NCBI RefSeq assembly: GCF_013215705.1 | Contig: NZ_JABSQR010000013.1 | Location: forward strand, 1 to 64,000 | Reading direction: 5' to 3' | Length of the DNA stretch: 64,000 nt | Origin: Moritella sp. | GTDB lineage: Bacteria; Pseudomonadota; Gammaproteobacteria; Enterobacterales; Moritellaceae | Shown here: positions 8,133 to 15,663 of the stretch, one piece after another | Position numbering within the stretch: the first letter of the stretch is position 1 | Layout: the number at the start of each line of letters is the position of its first letter | Translations under genes and position numbers: made by a program | The notes under the pieces: model-generated | The model's database searches: none | What the model was told of the DNA's origin: nothing | Seen by the model: only the letters and a program-made list of their open reading frames with translations

Positions 8133-8199
8133 CTTAGGATTGCTAAGTATACAGTAATCAGTAAAACTTAGACAATCTAAGCTATTCAGGATTACTAAG
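8133..8199. promoter_or_regulatory. Three repeated operators in divergent promoter
   Basis: Three 15-bp imperfect palindromes share the form CTTAGxxxxxCTAAG: CTTAGGATTGCTAAG (8133-8147), CTTAGACAATCTAAG (8167-8181) and TTCAGGATTACTAAG (8185-8199). They fill the gap between the leftward winged-helix/helicase operon and the rightward XRE-type regulator gene. The layout (a strong distal site plus two adjacent sites near the regulator) suggests that the 8211 product represses both promoters. This is inferred from position and repetition. Confidence 0.75.
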
Positions 8200-8210
8200 A
8201 TGAAACACCT

Positions 8211-8525
8211 GTGGTCAGAGAAAACCCAATACCAACTCGCCTTAAACAAGCGCGTAAAAAAGCTAAAATTACCCAAAAGGATTTGGGGATTAAAATAGGC
8301 ATGGAACCAAGTTCGGCAAGTGGACGCATGAACCACTACGAAAAAGGCCGTCATACTCCAGACATCACCGCTTTGCAACGCATGGCTGATGAGTTAGGTG
8401 TGCCACTTAATTACTTCTTTTGTGAAGATGACAGTACCGCTGAGCTAGTGTGCTTGATTGATAAATTATCAGAAGATGAGAAGATATTATTGATTAGTAA
8501 GTTAACTAGTAATGTGTCCGAATAG
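8211..8525 (+). CDS. XRE/Cro-CI family transcriptional regulator
   Basis: A 104-residue helix-turn-helix protein: residues about 8-62 form the XRE domain (RLKQARKKAKITQKDLGIKIG as helices 1-2, ASGRMNHYEKGRHTPDITALQRMADELGVPLNYFF as helices 3-5). The last 35 residues are an acidic helix, likely for dimerisation. The start is a GTG at 8211; an ATG at 8200 is out of frame. Three palindromes directly upstream are its probable operators, so it should autoregulate and also control the divergent helicase operon, like the small repressors that keep defence genes quiet. Confidence 0.85.
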   Translation: MVRENPIPTRLKQARKKAKITQKDLGIKIGMEPSSASGRMNHYEKGRHTPDITALQRMADELGVPLNYFFCEDDSTAELVCLIDKLSEDEKILLISKLTSNVSE

Positions 8526-8646
8526 ACTATAGCTTAGGAAAAGAATAGTTTCGATATTCGATGCTTAAGTACTTTATCAAATGTTCTGGTGCCGACACAT
8601 TTCTGCAATGTGTACCGTATTGCTTAAGCTCCAAGGGCGTTAACTC

Positions 8647-8680
8647 AAAAGCCCTAGTTGATGTCGTGAGTTAGGGCTTT
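8647..8680. terminator. Bidirectional hairpin terminator between convergent genes
   Basis: AAAGCCCTA and TAGGGCTTT form a 9-bp stem around TTGATGTCGTGAG. It lies between the rightward XRE gene and the leftward 468-residue gene and has A/T flanks on both sides. The preceding 8598-8640 stretch (TTTCTGCAATG, GCTTAAGCTCCAAG, GCGTTAAC) loosely resembles the A module. Confidence 0.6.
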
Positions 8681-8699
8681 CTATTAAATTAAACACCGT

Positions 8700-10106
8700 T
8701 TAAACAGGGACGGGGAGTGAGCTTTTCTCAGGTTCTTTAAGAACAGGAGTGTACGCCAAATATATAGCTTTTTTCATGTCCGTAGAAAATAATGTTACAG
8801 GTCCGGCGTAAGTAAGTACGTTCAAAACCAATTTATGGAAAATGTCCAAACAAGCCAAGACCTCACCTCTTTTCTGTTGATCTTCTACACTATTCATTTT
8901 CTTCGAGGTTGGATGTGCGCTTCCGTTGCGAACTTTATTCCAAAGCTTTTTATCCTTTGCCCCCAAAACTTCTTCATTAATCAGAATCTCTAACGCCTTA
9001 GCTGCTGTAATATTCATCCAGTAAGACACACTTGATTTTAAGCGTTCCAAGTGTTTCTGTTCTATGTCCAAATCATCAAGGTTTTTCTTGATATCCGTAA
9101 TAGCTGAAACTAAATTTTGGTCTACACGGTGCATTTTGAAGTTAGGAATATAAATATCATTCAATATGCCTTCGATAGCAACAGCCAATACTAGCTCCGC
9201 AAGGTCATCAGTTGTATTGAATGCGCGCCAGACTCTTTCCCAATGATTGCTTAAACAGTTAAAGTAATGACGGTATTCTTTATGTAGCTTTAAAATTTTT
9301 TCAAATAGCTCAACACTATAATTACCTCTGCTGGGAGGTATTTGCACATTGCTCGGTATTGGATTACTTGAACGTTTATGGGACAACTGATTGTTGAAGC
9401 TTCTAATAATACATTTGTTTATGTGCCCTACATTTGTGAAAAGGATATAAGGTTGAATTAATGTTCCGCATGAAAAACCCAGATGGAATTTAAGGCACTG
9501 CTCTATCGCTTCTGGCTCACTCCCCCCAATTGCTTTGACAAACCTGTACTCAGATTCATTTACGATCCTGATCTCTGTGTTACCGATGTTAAAACTAAGC
9601 TCATTAAACCCATGCGATTCAGACTTTGTAGCAGATGACGTTGTGGTATTTGCTTTGTTATAAGGGATATCTATTTCTTGTTCGAATTCAAGATGTAGGT
9701 ATGTCTTTTCTACATCGCTATCTTGAATTTCTTCTGATTCAATAGATGAAAGAGGGATATACATAATTTTATTTTTCTGTATCCCAAAAGCAGATAGTTC
9801 TAACCGGAAACCTTGTGTTTTCCATGTTCGACCTGAAATGTCAACGATCTCAGCAAATAGCGTTTCCTCTAGATTTAATGAGTCTTTAGGAAATATTAGT
9901 GTTATATCTCCATTTGGTTTATGGCTATACTGAGTATCAGTACAGACGAACTCCATGTACAAGTTACCAAACTTATTTTGTTTTATTGTTCCATGTCCCT
10001 TTAAAGAAGGTCCATCTTCACTGTTCTGCCAAACATGAATCGATAAACAGTGAATCTCCATTTTCAACGTTCTGATCGTAGCTATAAACTCTTGACTGAA
10101 GTGCAT
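8700..10106 (-). CDS. ApeA-like HEPN ribonuclease candidate
   Basis: A 468-residue protein. The N-terminal ~230 residues are beta-rich (GHGTIKQNKFGNLYMEF, ITLIFPKDSL), like the N-terminal domain of ApeA-type proteins. The C-terminal half is helical and carries VRNGSAHP (about residue 400), which fits the HEPN RX4H catalytic motif with the usual Asn after Arg. ApeA is a known single-gene abortive-infection defence protein whose HEPN domain is an RNase. This protein is shorter than the ApeA I recall, so I call it ApeA-like. It stands alone on the minus strand between the XRE terminator and a B module. Confidence 0.6.
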   Translation of the reverse strand: MHFSQEFIATIRTLKMEIHCLSIHVWQNSEDGPSLKGHGTIKQNKFGNLYMEFVCTDTQYSHKPNGDITLIFPKDSLNLEETLFAEIVDISGRTWKTQGFRLELSAFGIQKNKIMYIPLSSIESEEIQDSDVEKTYLHLEFEQEIDIPYNKANTTTSSATKSESHGFNELSFNIGNTEIRIVNESEYRFVKAIGGSEPEAIEQCLKFHLGFSCGTLIQPYILFTNVGHINKCIIRSFNNQLSHKRSSNPIPSNVQIPPSRGNYSVELFEKILKLHKEYRHYFNCLSNHWERVWRAFNTTDDLAELVLAVAIEGILNDIYIPNFKMHRVDQNLVSAITDIKKNLDDLDIEQKHLERLKSSVSYWMNITAAKALEILINEEVLGAKDKKLWNKVRNGSAHPTSKKMNSVEDQQKRGEVLACLDIFHKLVLNVLTYAGPVTLFSTDMKKAIYLAYTPVLKEPEKSSLPVPV

Positions 10107-10219
10107 AATTTACCTATCAATAGACAAACATAATTTTTAATTATACCTATTTAATTCACTAATCAGTGTTTAAGGTATCAAAATACATCTTCTCATCCGA
10201 ATTAGCAGAGTTAAGATTA

Positions 10220-10765
10220 ACGCTCTAACTCATCATGTCCAGCATGGCTTGGTGCAATAACGCTAAGCCGCTTCTGCCCCAAAGTGAGTTAGAGCTTTGG
10301 CTCTCTCGCAATATACTCATATTAATTTTCCATACATTTGTTGATGTATTATTACTGTGGTGAAGTGAAAAAGAACTCCGTGTTAGCTAGCTAAAAAATG
10401 TCAGTTGTTCGATACATACATTAGGGCATGTTTCTTAAGTCAAAACTGGCTTTGCATACAGGCATAATGACATTGAATCATTTTTTGCTAAAAATGCGTT
10501 ACTTATATTACCAAACAGTCTCAGTTTCACTTTCTGTAAAAAGCTAATGTATTGAAATATAAAGCTTCTGTACTTTATCAAATTGACTTATAGATAGCCT
10601 TATAAATAAAAGTCTCAATTTTGCGGAATAAAGAGATCAAGTTCTGATTAAATAAAAGTATGTAACGCATTGATTTATAAGTTAGTTTAAATTGGTATTT
10701 AGATTTTTTCAGTCGTCTGAAAAAAGACTTATGAAGACGTCTGTATAATACACTGTTAACTGGCA
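10220..10765 (+). repeat. Full-length B module with hairpin at its left end
   Basis: This stretch aligns over nearly all its length with 16163-16650 (blocks TGCCCCAAAGTG, TCGCAATATACTCATAT, GAATCATTTTTTGCTAAA, CTCAGTTTCACTTT, TAAATAAAAGTCTCAATTTTGCGG, GACGTCTGTATAA). It opens with a 10-bp inverted repeat, GCTCTAACTC (10221-10230) and GAGTTAGAGC, nested around GGCTT/AAGCC. It ends near 10755 with a GTTAACT core-like heptamer, after which the next cassette starts. The 346 bases between the gene before and this hairpin hold nothing else I can name. A minus-strand frame over 10578-10850 is not conserved in the other copy. Confidence 0.75.
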
Positions 10766-10984
10766 ATTTATACTCGCAATAGTTTGAATTTTTGAGAGTT
10801 TTTAATACGAGAATTGAAAATATGTTAAAATAAGTATATGGTATAGACAAGTTTGTTTAGGTCAGCTTTAGCTGAGGTTACAATCGGTTGTTTTGTTGTT
10901 GGTCCTTACATCGCCTTACCCTGTTTTTTATTGCTAATTACTCTAGTTTATTTATTAGTTACAAAGACAAATAAGGAGGTTCCT

Positions 10985-11092
10985 ATGGAAAAAATCAACA
11001 ACTCAAGTAGCGTACTAACATCTCACCTAATCTCATCAACACTTGGGGTTTTCGGTGGTGTAATTGCCAACACAATGACCGTGTTGTCCTAA
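10985..11092 (+). CDS. Small membrane peptide, 35 aa
   Basis: I chose ATG 10985 because a perfect AAGGAGGT Shine-Dalgarno (10973-10980) precedes it. The peptide is polar at its start (MEKINNSS) and then hydrophobic, with LISSTLGVFGGVIANTM, so it is likely membrane-active or membrane-anchored. The same frame is open from a TTG at 10853, which would give a 79-residue form with an added transmembrane segment (IGCFVVGPYIALPCFLLLITLVYLLV). Both forms may be made, or the upstream part may be a leader. It is the first cassette gene after the B module and is followed by attC 5. It could be a small toxin, but no family is recognised. Confidence 0.45.
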   Translation: MEKINNSSSVLTSHLISSTLGVFGGVIANTMTVLS

Positions 11093-11152
11093 ACAAATTT
11101 CCCCTCTTACTTTTAAATCACCTTCGTTCTCAAATACAAGCCAGTTAACAAG

Positions 11153-11207
11153 TACTTTAAACGGAACAAAAAAAGTTGGCTATTGTTCGCTTAAGTGTGC
11201 GTTATCT
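11153..11207 (+). repeat. Integron attC site 5
   Basis: GTTAACAAGTACTTTAAACGG and CGCTTAAGTGTGCGTTATC carry the standard left and right ends, with inner arms AGTTGGC and GTTCGC around a short centre. The left end is nearly identical to that of the attC at 12828. Confidence 0.8.
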
Positions 11208-11233
11208 CACTTATTTACATTGGAGACCAAATT

Positions 11234-11998
11234 TTGTCGGGACAATCAAAAGGTACAGTTTATGCTCATGCATATTTCTCTGCTTCAGTAGAAAGAACGT
11301 TACAAGCTGATAATTTCGGCGATATATTTGCAGGTTTAACTAGTGTTGCTTTGACTGCATTTATGGTTGAGAGCTATTTGAATTACCTTTGTGAAAAGCT
11401 ATGCGATTTTGAGTCCAGAGCAGATGCGTTTTTAGATGATAACAATCATTTAGAAATTGACAAAAAGCTTAGGGAGCTTCCAAAGAATGATCTATCTCTT
11501 CATGTTAATTTAGCTGAAAATTTAGGTTACAAACAACAAACAGAAACAATAATAAACTCACTTACTTCTTCTTTAAGAAAGGCAAACCGCGCAGAATTTA
11601 AACTTGATTTTAATAAAGGAATGTCATTTTACGAATTAGAAAAGAAGTATAAGTTATCAACTAAAAATAAGTTAAAAGCTTTATTAAAAGCCTCTAATGT
11701 AGAGCAACCTAAACGCGATAAATTTGTGCAACAGTTTACGCAACTATTTGATGCGAGAAATGCCCTCGCACATGGCAGAACCGAAAATGTTTCTGAATCT
11801 TTTACTAAAGAACTTACTAACGATATCTCTAAATCTGTTCCTGCAATAACTGCAAGTTGGCAAGAGAGCTGTTCAATTAAAAAAGCAAATGAAATGTATA
11901 GTTCATCGAAGGAACTTGTGTCGTTTTTTAATGAGACGTTCTTAAAAGAGTTCTCGCCATTAAGTAACTTAAGTTCACAAATATCAGCCGTGAGCTAA
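11234..11998 (+). CDS. HEPN-domain cassette protein (RNALAH motif)
   Basis: A 254-residue helical protein. I use the TTG at 11234, preceded by TTGGAG (11220-11225); the frame opens at 11195 only within the attC. Near the N-terminus AFMVESYLNYLCEKL resembles the first HEPN helix, and LFDARNALAHGRTE (about residues 187-200) contains R-N-A-L-A-H, a textbook HEPN RX4H catalytic motif. A stand-alone HEPN protein of this size is most likely an RNase toxin or anti-phage effector; no antitoxin such as MNT is adjacent. Its stop codon is followed by only the left half of an attC. Confidence 0.65.
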   Translation: MSGQSKGTVYAHAYFSASVERTLQADNFGDIFAGLTSVALTAFMVESYLNYLCEKLCDFESRADAFLDDNNHLEIDKKLRELPKNDLSLHVNLAENLGYKQQTETIINSLTSSLRKANRAEFKLDFNKGMSFYELEKKYKLSTKNKLKALLKASNVEQPKRDKFVQQFTQLFDARNALAHGRTENVSESFTKELTNDISKSVPAITASWQESCSIKKANEMYSSSKELVSFFNETFLKEFSPLSNLSSQISAVS

Positions 11999-12023
11999 CA
12001 AGGCGTTTAAGCGGACTAAACGT
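11994..12023 (+). repeat. Half attC site
   Basis: GCTAACAAGGCGTTTAAGCGGAC reproduces the left end of an attC, but no right core or complementary arm follows before the leader of the next gene. Fusion of two cassettes by deletion of the right half would explain it. Confidence 0.55.
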
Positions 12024-12047
12024 CAATTTTAAATTGGAGTATATTTT

Positions 12048-12833
12048 TTGAGTGTAGGACAACAGAGTGGAATTGATACCACAAAAATAACAAAACCAAT
12101 TCAATTGCTGGCTGCCTGGTTGGTGGGATTGATTTTCGTCAACGGTATCTTTTTAACGACAGCAACTTCATTTGTAGAAACAGAGTGGTTAGCTGCTGTT
12201 TTAGTTATAGCCGCTGTTATAAACGTTCCTGTATTTTTGGTGTCAATATTTCTACTACAAACGAAATTCAGACCCGAGATGCAAGAGGACCATTATTACA
12301 ATGAATATATTAAAGATAAACTCGGGAGATTGAAATCAGAAAAGAAATTTTCGCCAGTAACTATTAATAACAATAACAATAACAATAATAATGATGAAGT
12401 TGTGAATGATTTTGAAGCCAAAGTAGATAACGAATGGGATGGAGTCAAATTATTATTTAACCCTCATTTAACTGGTTCAGATCTAGTGAAACAGTCTTTG
12501 CAATCAAATGACATACCAATTAATGCTGAGTTTGGTCATAAGGAATGGATTCCCGAGTTTGTTATTGGCATAGGTCGTTATTTAACTTATGAACAAATAG
12601 GAATGATTCTGAATGCTTTAAAAAACACTCCTGCGAATAGGGTTGGGTTTGTTAATGATGATGATGATATTTATGAATGGGATAGAACGGTACTTATTGG
12701 TTCCTACTACACGAATGCCCTTGATAAAACTTATTCAATCGATGCAGCTTTAGAAATTCATAAAAGTGTTGATGGTATAGCTCAGAAGTTCTACCAAAAA
12801 ATATTTGATAAACAACTTGATGAAGACGTTTAA
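12048..12833 (+). CDS. Two-TM cassette protein with poly-Asn linker
   Basis: A 261-residue protein starting at TTG 12048 (GGAG at 12036-12039). Two transmembrane helices lie at about residues 18-40 and 48-72, then a charged segment, then a run of nine Asn (about residues 103-111) encoded by AAT/AAC repeats, then a ~145-residue soluble domain with many aromatics and acidic residues (VNDDDDIYEWDRT). The 2TM-plus-cytosolic-domain layout recalls membrane effectors of anti-phage systems, but I recognise no sensor domain. The Asn run is a simple-sequence repeat likely to vary in length. A complete attC follows. Confidence 0.5.
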   Translation: MSVGQQSGIDTTKITKPIQLLAAWLVGLIFVNGIFLTTATSFVETEWLAAVLVIAAVINVPVFLVSIFLLQTKFRPEMQEDHYYNEYIKDKLGRLKSEKKFSPVTINNNNNNNNNDEVVNDFEAKVDNEWDGVKLLFNPHLTGSDLVKQSLQSNDIPINAEFGHKEWIPEFVIGIGRYLTYEQIGMILNALKNTPANRVGFVNDDDDIYEWDRTVLIGSYYTNALDKTYSIDAALEIHKSVDGIAQKFYQKIFDKQLDEDV

Positions 12834-12925
12834 CAAGTACTTTAAACGGAGTAAAACAGTTGGTTTTGTTTCGTTTCTAAACAAGTATAGCCAACCATTT
12901 TTGTCCGCTTAAGTGGGCGTTAATC
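12828..12925 (+). repeat. Integron attC site 6
   Basis: Inverse core GTTTAAC (12828-12834) and right core GTTAATC (12919-12925) bound 98 bp. Arms ACGGAGTAAAACAGTTGGTT and AGCCAACCATTTTTGTCCG pair with few mismatches. Very similar to the sites at 3599 and 18221. Confidence 0.9.
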
Positions 12926-12995
12926 TCAGCTTCGCTATACTTGTAGTAATGCGAAACATCCTCTCTGAAGCATAAGCTCTAAGCCATTTCTGTCC
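12919..12995 (+). repeat. A module copy after attC 6
   Basis: Starts at the attC crossover and reads through CTATACTTGTAGTAATGCGAAAC and GAAGCATAAGCTCTAAGCC to TTTCTGTCCAG. It matches the copy at 18314 best. No B module follows; the sequence passes into a recombinase remnant at 13085. Confidence 0.7.
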
Positions 12996-13084
12996 AGTTC
13001 TAAGCTCTGTACCTGTTCCATTCTATGTGAACATTCTATGTTCCATTCTACAATAATCATGACCATTATCAGTAATAGGAGGTC

Positions 13085-13680
13085 ATGATGATTGTAAAGA
13101 ACTCAAATCACGTACATGGTGCTAAGAAGCCATTTAGACTAGAAGAAATTTGGGGTATTCGAACCAGACTCCAAATTAATGATAATCCAATGCAACTAGC
13201 TCTCTTAAACTTGGCTATAGATAGCAAACTGCGTTCATGTGACTTACTTAGAATGAAAGTTGGAGATGTTTATTCCCAAGGTATCGTTCACGAGTACAGC
13301 TTAATCAAAGCAAAACAGGTAATGACGTTCAATTTGAAATAACACCTAGAAGTCAGCAAAGTATCTGTAGGTGGATCTGTTCGGCAAAACTGGGAACTGA
13401 GAGCTACCTATTTCCCAGTATTCGCAGAATAGGCCAACCGATTAGTTATTCTTATTACTCAAAAATTATCAAGTCGTGGGCGTTAAGCTTAGGGCTGGAT
13501 GATAACTTATATGGCACGCATTCGATGAGACGAACCAAAGCTACGTTGATATATGCACGTACTAAAAATATACGTGCAGTGCAACTGCTTTTAGGCCATA
13601 CAAAAGTAGATAACACAATTCGATACTTGGGCATTGAGATTGAAGATGTCCTGAAGTTATCTGAGGAAACGGATAGTTAA
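13085..13680 (+). pseudogene. Frameshifted tyrosine recombinase
   Basis: The first 77 codons read as the N-terminal part of a small tyrosine recombinase (AKKPFRLEEIWGIRTRLQ, LAIDSKLRSCDLLRMKVGDV, with the box I Arg in SKLRSCDLL), then the frame is lost. From about 13310 another frame continues to a TAA at 13678-13680, with HSMRRTKA (HxxR), LLLGHTK and the catalytic Tyr in TIRYLGIE. A single-base loss in the A-rich GCAAAACAGG region (about 13305-13320) explains it. The family is a common ~200-residue site-specific recombinase of proteobacterial mobile DNA. The gene is inactive unless frameshifting occurs. A GGCCTTCAAC/GTTGAAGACC hairpin follows at about 13690-13715. Confidence 0.8.
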
Positions 13681-13747
13681 ATTTAGTTCGGCCTTCAACC
13701 ACTATAGTTGAAGACCAAACATGCCCCAAAATGTATATGGAATCCAC

Positions 13748-13960
13748 GTATTTACAAAGCGACAAATCAATAAAGTTAAGATGCGTACGTATATTCGGCT
13801 TCTTCTTGAAGGAGCTACCTTCTAGCCTTTGATGTTTGCGCACCTACCGTCCTCATCGTGTTAACAGCTTTTTCAGCATTACAGAATGGTCAGGTTTTCA
13901 GTAGGTTGGTCTTACCTTTTATGCATCATCATTTTGTAAAATTTTAAATTATTGTGATCA
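13748..13960 (-). ncRNA. Candidate IS1111-type guide (seek/bridge) RNA region
   Basis: In IS1111-group elements the non-coding guide RNA lies between the end of the transposase gene and the nearby terminus. Here that interval is 213 bp and carries no credible gene. I have not identified the target- and donor-binding loops. The assignment rests on position and family knowledge only. Confidence 0.3.
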
Positions 13961-14991
13961 TTATGCTGCGAGTAAAATAGGTTTATATTCAGTTTCATAT
14001 CGAAGCATTGCCCATGCAGTTCTAACAATTTTGTTGGCCAGTGCTATGCACGTTTTCTTGAAGCCAATCAGTTCAACGGTCTTGCGTAACCAAGCATCTT
14101 TTTGCGTTCTCGGTTTTTCTGGTAACCTTCCAAGACACGACATTGCGCCAAGATACAGCAGAGACCGTAATTCTTTTACCCCTCCACACTTATCAATACC
14201 AATCATGAACACCTTGCCACCCGAACTATGTTGCTTCGGCGTTAGTCCAACAAACGCGGAAGCTTGACGGCCATTTTTAAATTGCTTTCCATCTCCTAAC
14301 GTTGTGTAAAGCATCGCTGCAATTGTTTCCCCAACACCTTCAATTTTCATCAACCTTTTGCACGGTTCAATTTGGCGTGTTAAAGCATTTTTCTCTTTTT
14401 CAAAATCCTTCAACTCATTTTTAAGCAGCTTGTATTGCTCCCAAAGGATAGCCATCACACCGATGACATTGGCAGAAATATTTGTTTCTCCATCTAAAAC
14501 AGTTTGAACTGATGCTTTCAACCCTTTTTCACCCTTGGGATTAGCAATTCCGTAACCCAGGAGTGACCCTCTAATGTGCTGACCAAGTGACACTAAGTTT
14601 CGAGATAGGAAACGACGGCTGCTTTCCAAAGATTGCATAGCCTGCTGTTCTAGGGACTTCGGTGGGCTATATTTGATACCAATTTGAATAGGGCATTTGC
14701 AATAGCAAGTGCATCATTTCGATCTGTTTTGTGTCCTTCCAAGTACCCTTTAACTTTTTTGGGATTGATGATCCGTACTTCATGCCCAAATTGCTCAGCG
14801 TATCTTCCCCAGTAATGGCAACCGCAGCAGCCCTCTACAGCAACGATCGAAGGCTTTGCCTTGGCTAAAAATTCTTTTGTTTTCTGATGATTTAGGGCTT
14901 TGTTACTAAGTAATTCACCATCAATGCTTATGTAGCATACTTGCAGTACATTTTTAGCTAAATCGATCGCGATGATATTTTTGGTTAACAT
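13961..14991 (-). pseudogene. IS110/IS1111 transposase, frameshifted
   Basis: The N-terminal part (14650-14991) carries the RuvC-like DEDD domain: IAIDLAK (first Asp), AVEGCCG (Glu) and HKTDRNDA (Asp pair). The C-terminal part (13961-14638) has the Tnp domain with HSSGGK containing the candidate catalytic Ser, and MKIEGVGETIAAML, a helix-hairpin-helix-like block. Around 14670-14690 the reading frame changes: the first frame ends ...FKLVSNIAHRSP, whereas the natural continuation GIKYSPPKSLEQQAMQSL is in another frame. Joined, the product would be about 340 residues, normal for the family. A decayed copy is more likely than programmed frameshifting, because IS110 transposases are normally a single frame. 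Confidence 0.8.
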
Positions 14992-15130
14992 AATAGAATC
15001 CTCTAAATCAAAAGCTCATCCATAAGTGTAGATGGGCGAAGGAGGTGTGGATTCCATACATCATGTTAGCGAGGGCTTTATTTTGCTATGCTGAAACTAA
15101 TCGAAACTAATCTAAACTCTATTTAACGAG

Positions 15131-15385
15131 ATGGCTATGAGCAATAAAATGCAACCAGACAAAAATTTAGTAGAAGGTTTGACACCCGACAATGCACACG
15201 GTGATGAGCTAACGTCTCTGTCACTCGCTGAGATAGTACTTAAAGCATCGACAAGCGACCATCAAATTGCGCTAAAAAGAATAGAAACACTATTTGATGC
15301 AGCACTCAATACGCCTAAAGGTGATGAGCTTGAAAGGCTGATCGTTTTTGTTGAAGCATATGAAAATGAGCATTACCCAATTTGA
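15131..15385 (+). pseudogene. Truncated HigA-type antitoxin
   Basis: Residues about 42-84 (ALKRIETLFDAALNTPKGDELERLIVFVEAYENEHYPI) match the N-terminal dimerisation part of HigA antitoxins, which normally continues into an HTH domain. Here the frame stops directly after HYPI, and the next bases (15390-15422) match the A/B module junction. The DNA-binding half and any HigB toxin are missing. Truncation by the repeat module is the simplest reading. Two direct repeats GAAACTAATC lie upstream (about 15093-15114) and may be old operator sequence. Confidence 0.6.
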
Positions 15386-15389
15386 ACTG

Positions 15390-15462
15390 ATCCAACTCAT
15401 TTATGTCCACCAATGGCTTAGGGTTTATCCCAAGATCTAAAAAGCCTCCAACTAGGAGGCTA
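15390..15462 (+). repeat. Partial A/B junction plus hairpin terminator
   Basis: CCAACTCATTTATGTCCACC and AATGGCTTAGGG (15393-15424) match the A-end/B-start sequence at 10224-10255 and 3755-3775. A strong hairpin follows at 15440-15462 (AGCCTCC, loop AACTA, GGAGGCT with A/T flanks), likely a terminator. Confidence 0.5.
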
Positions 15463-15492
15463 AAGACACTGATAACTACAACTTTAGTAAAC

Positions 15493-15663
15493 CTATCCCT
15501 GTAACTGCAACTTCTTATGGTGAAGCGAAGCCAGTACCATCTTACAGGCTACGTTGAATGATACATCCATACATTCTGAGACTGATTTATGAGAATTAGT
15601 TTTCTCAAATATACGCAACGCCATGTCGCAATTATCTTTACCATATTTATCTAATGAATCCAT
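15493..15663 (-). CDS. Possible small protein, 56 aa
   Basis: A 56-residue frame on the minus strand, start ATG at 15663 preceded by GGGAAG, stop at 15493. The sequence (MDSLDKYGKDNCDMALRIFE..., ending KKLQLQG) is helical and Cys-containing (Cys 12, 31 and 40) with ordinary amino acid composition. I recognise no family. It is the only plausible gene between the truncated antitoxin and the caspase cassette. Confidence 0.3.
   Translation of the reverse strand: MDSLDKYGKDNCDMALRIFEKTNSHKSVSECMDVSFNVACKMVLASLHHKKLQLQG

Larger units (their letters stand above)
13730..15062 (-). mobile_element. IS110-family element, probably IS1111 group
   Basis: A transposase of the DEDD type fills 13961-14991 on the minus strand. 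A 12-bp inverted repeat, TATGGAATCCAC at 13736-13747 and its complement at 15047-15058, flanks it. Subterminal inverted repeats of this size mark the IS1111 group of IS110; other IS110 members lack them. Exact ends cannot be fixed by eye because these elements make little or no target duplication. Some IS1111 elements target attC sites, which would fit the location. The transposase is frameshifted, so this copy is probably immobile. Confidence 0.75.

Noticed and set aside
8112-8378. Minus-strand 88-residue frame
   Set aside because: It overlaps the operators and is antisense to the XRE regulator, which has a clear family match.
10578-10850. Minus-strand 90-residue frame in the B module
   Set aside because: The matching stretch of the other full B copy (about 16480-16650) does not keep the frame open, so conservation is at DNA level only.
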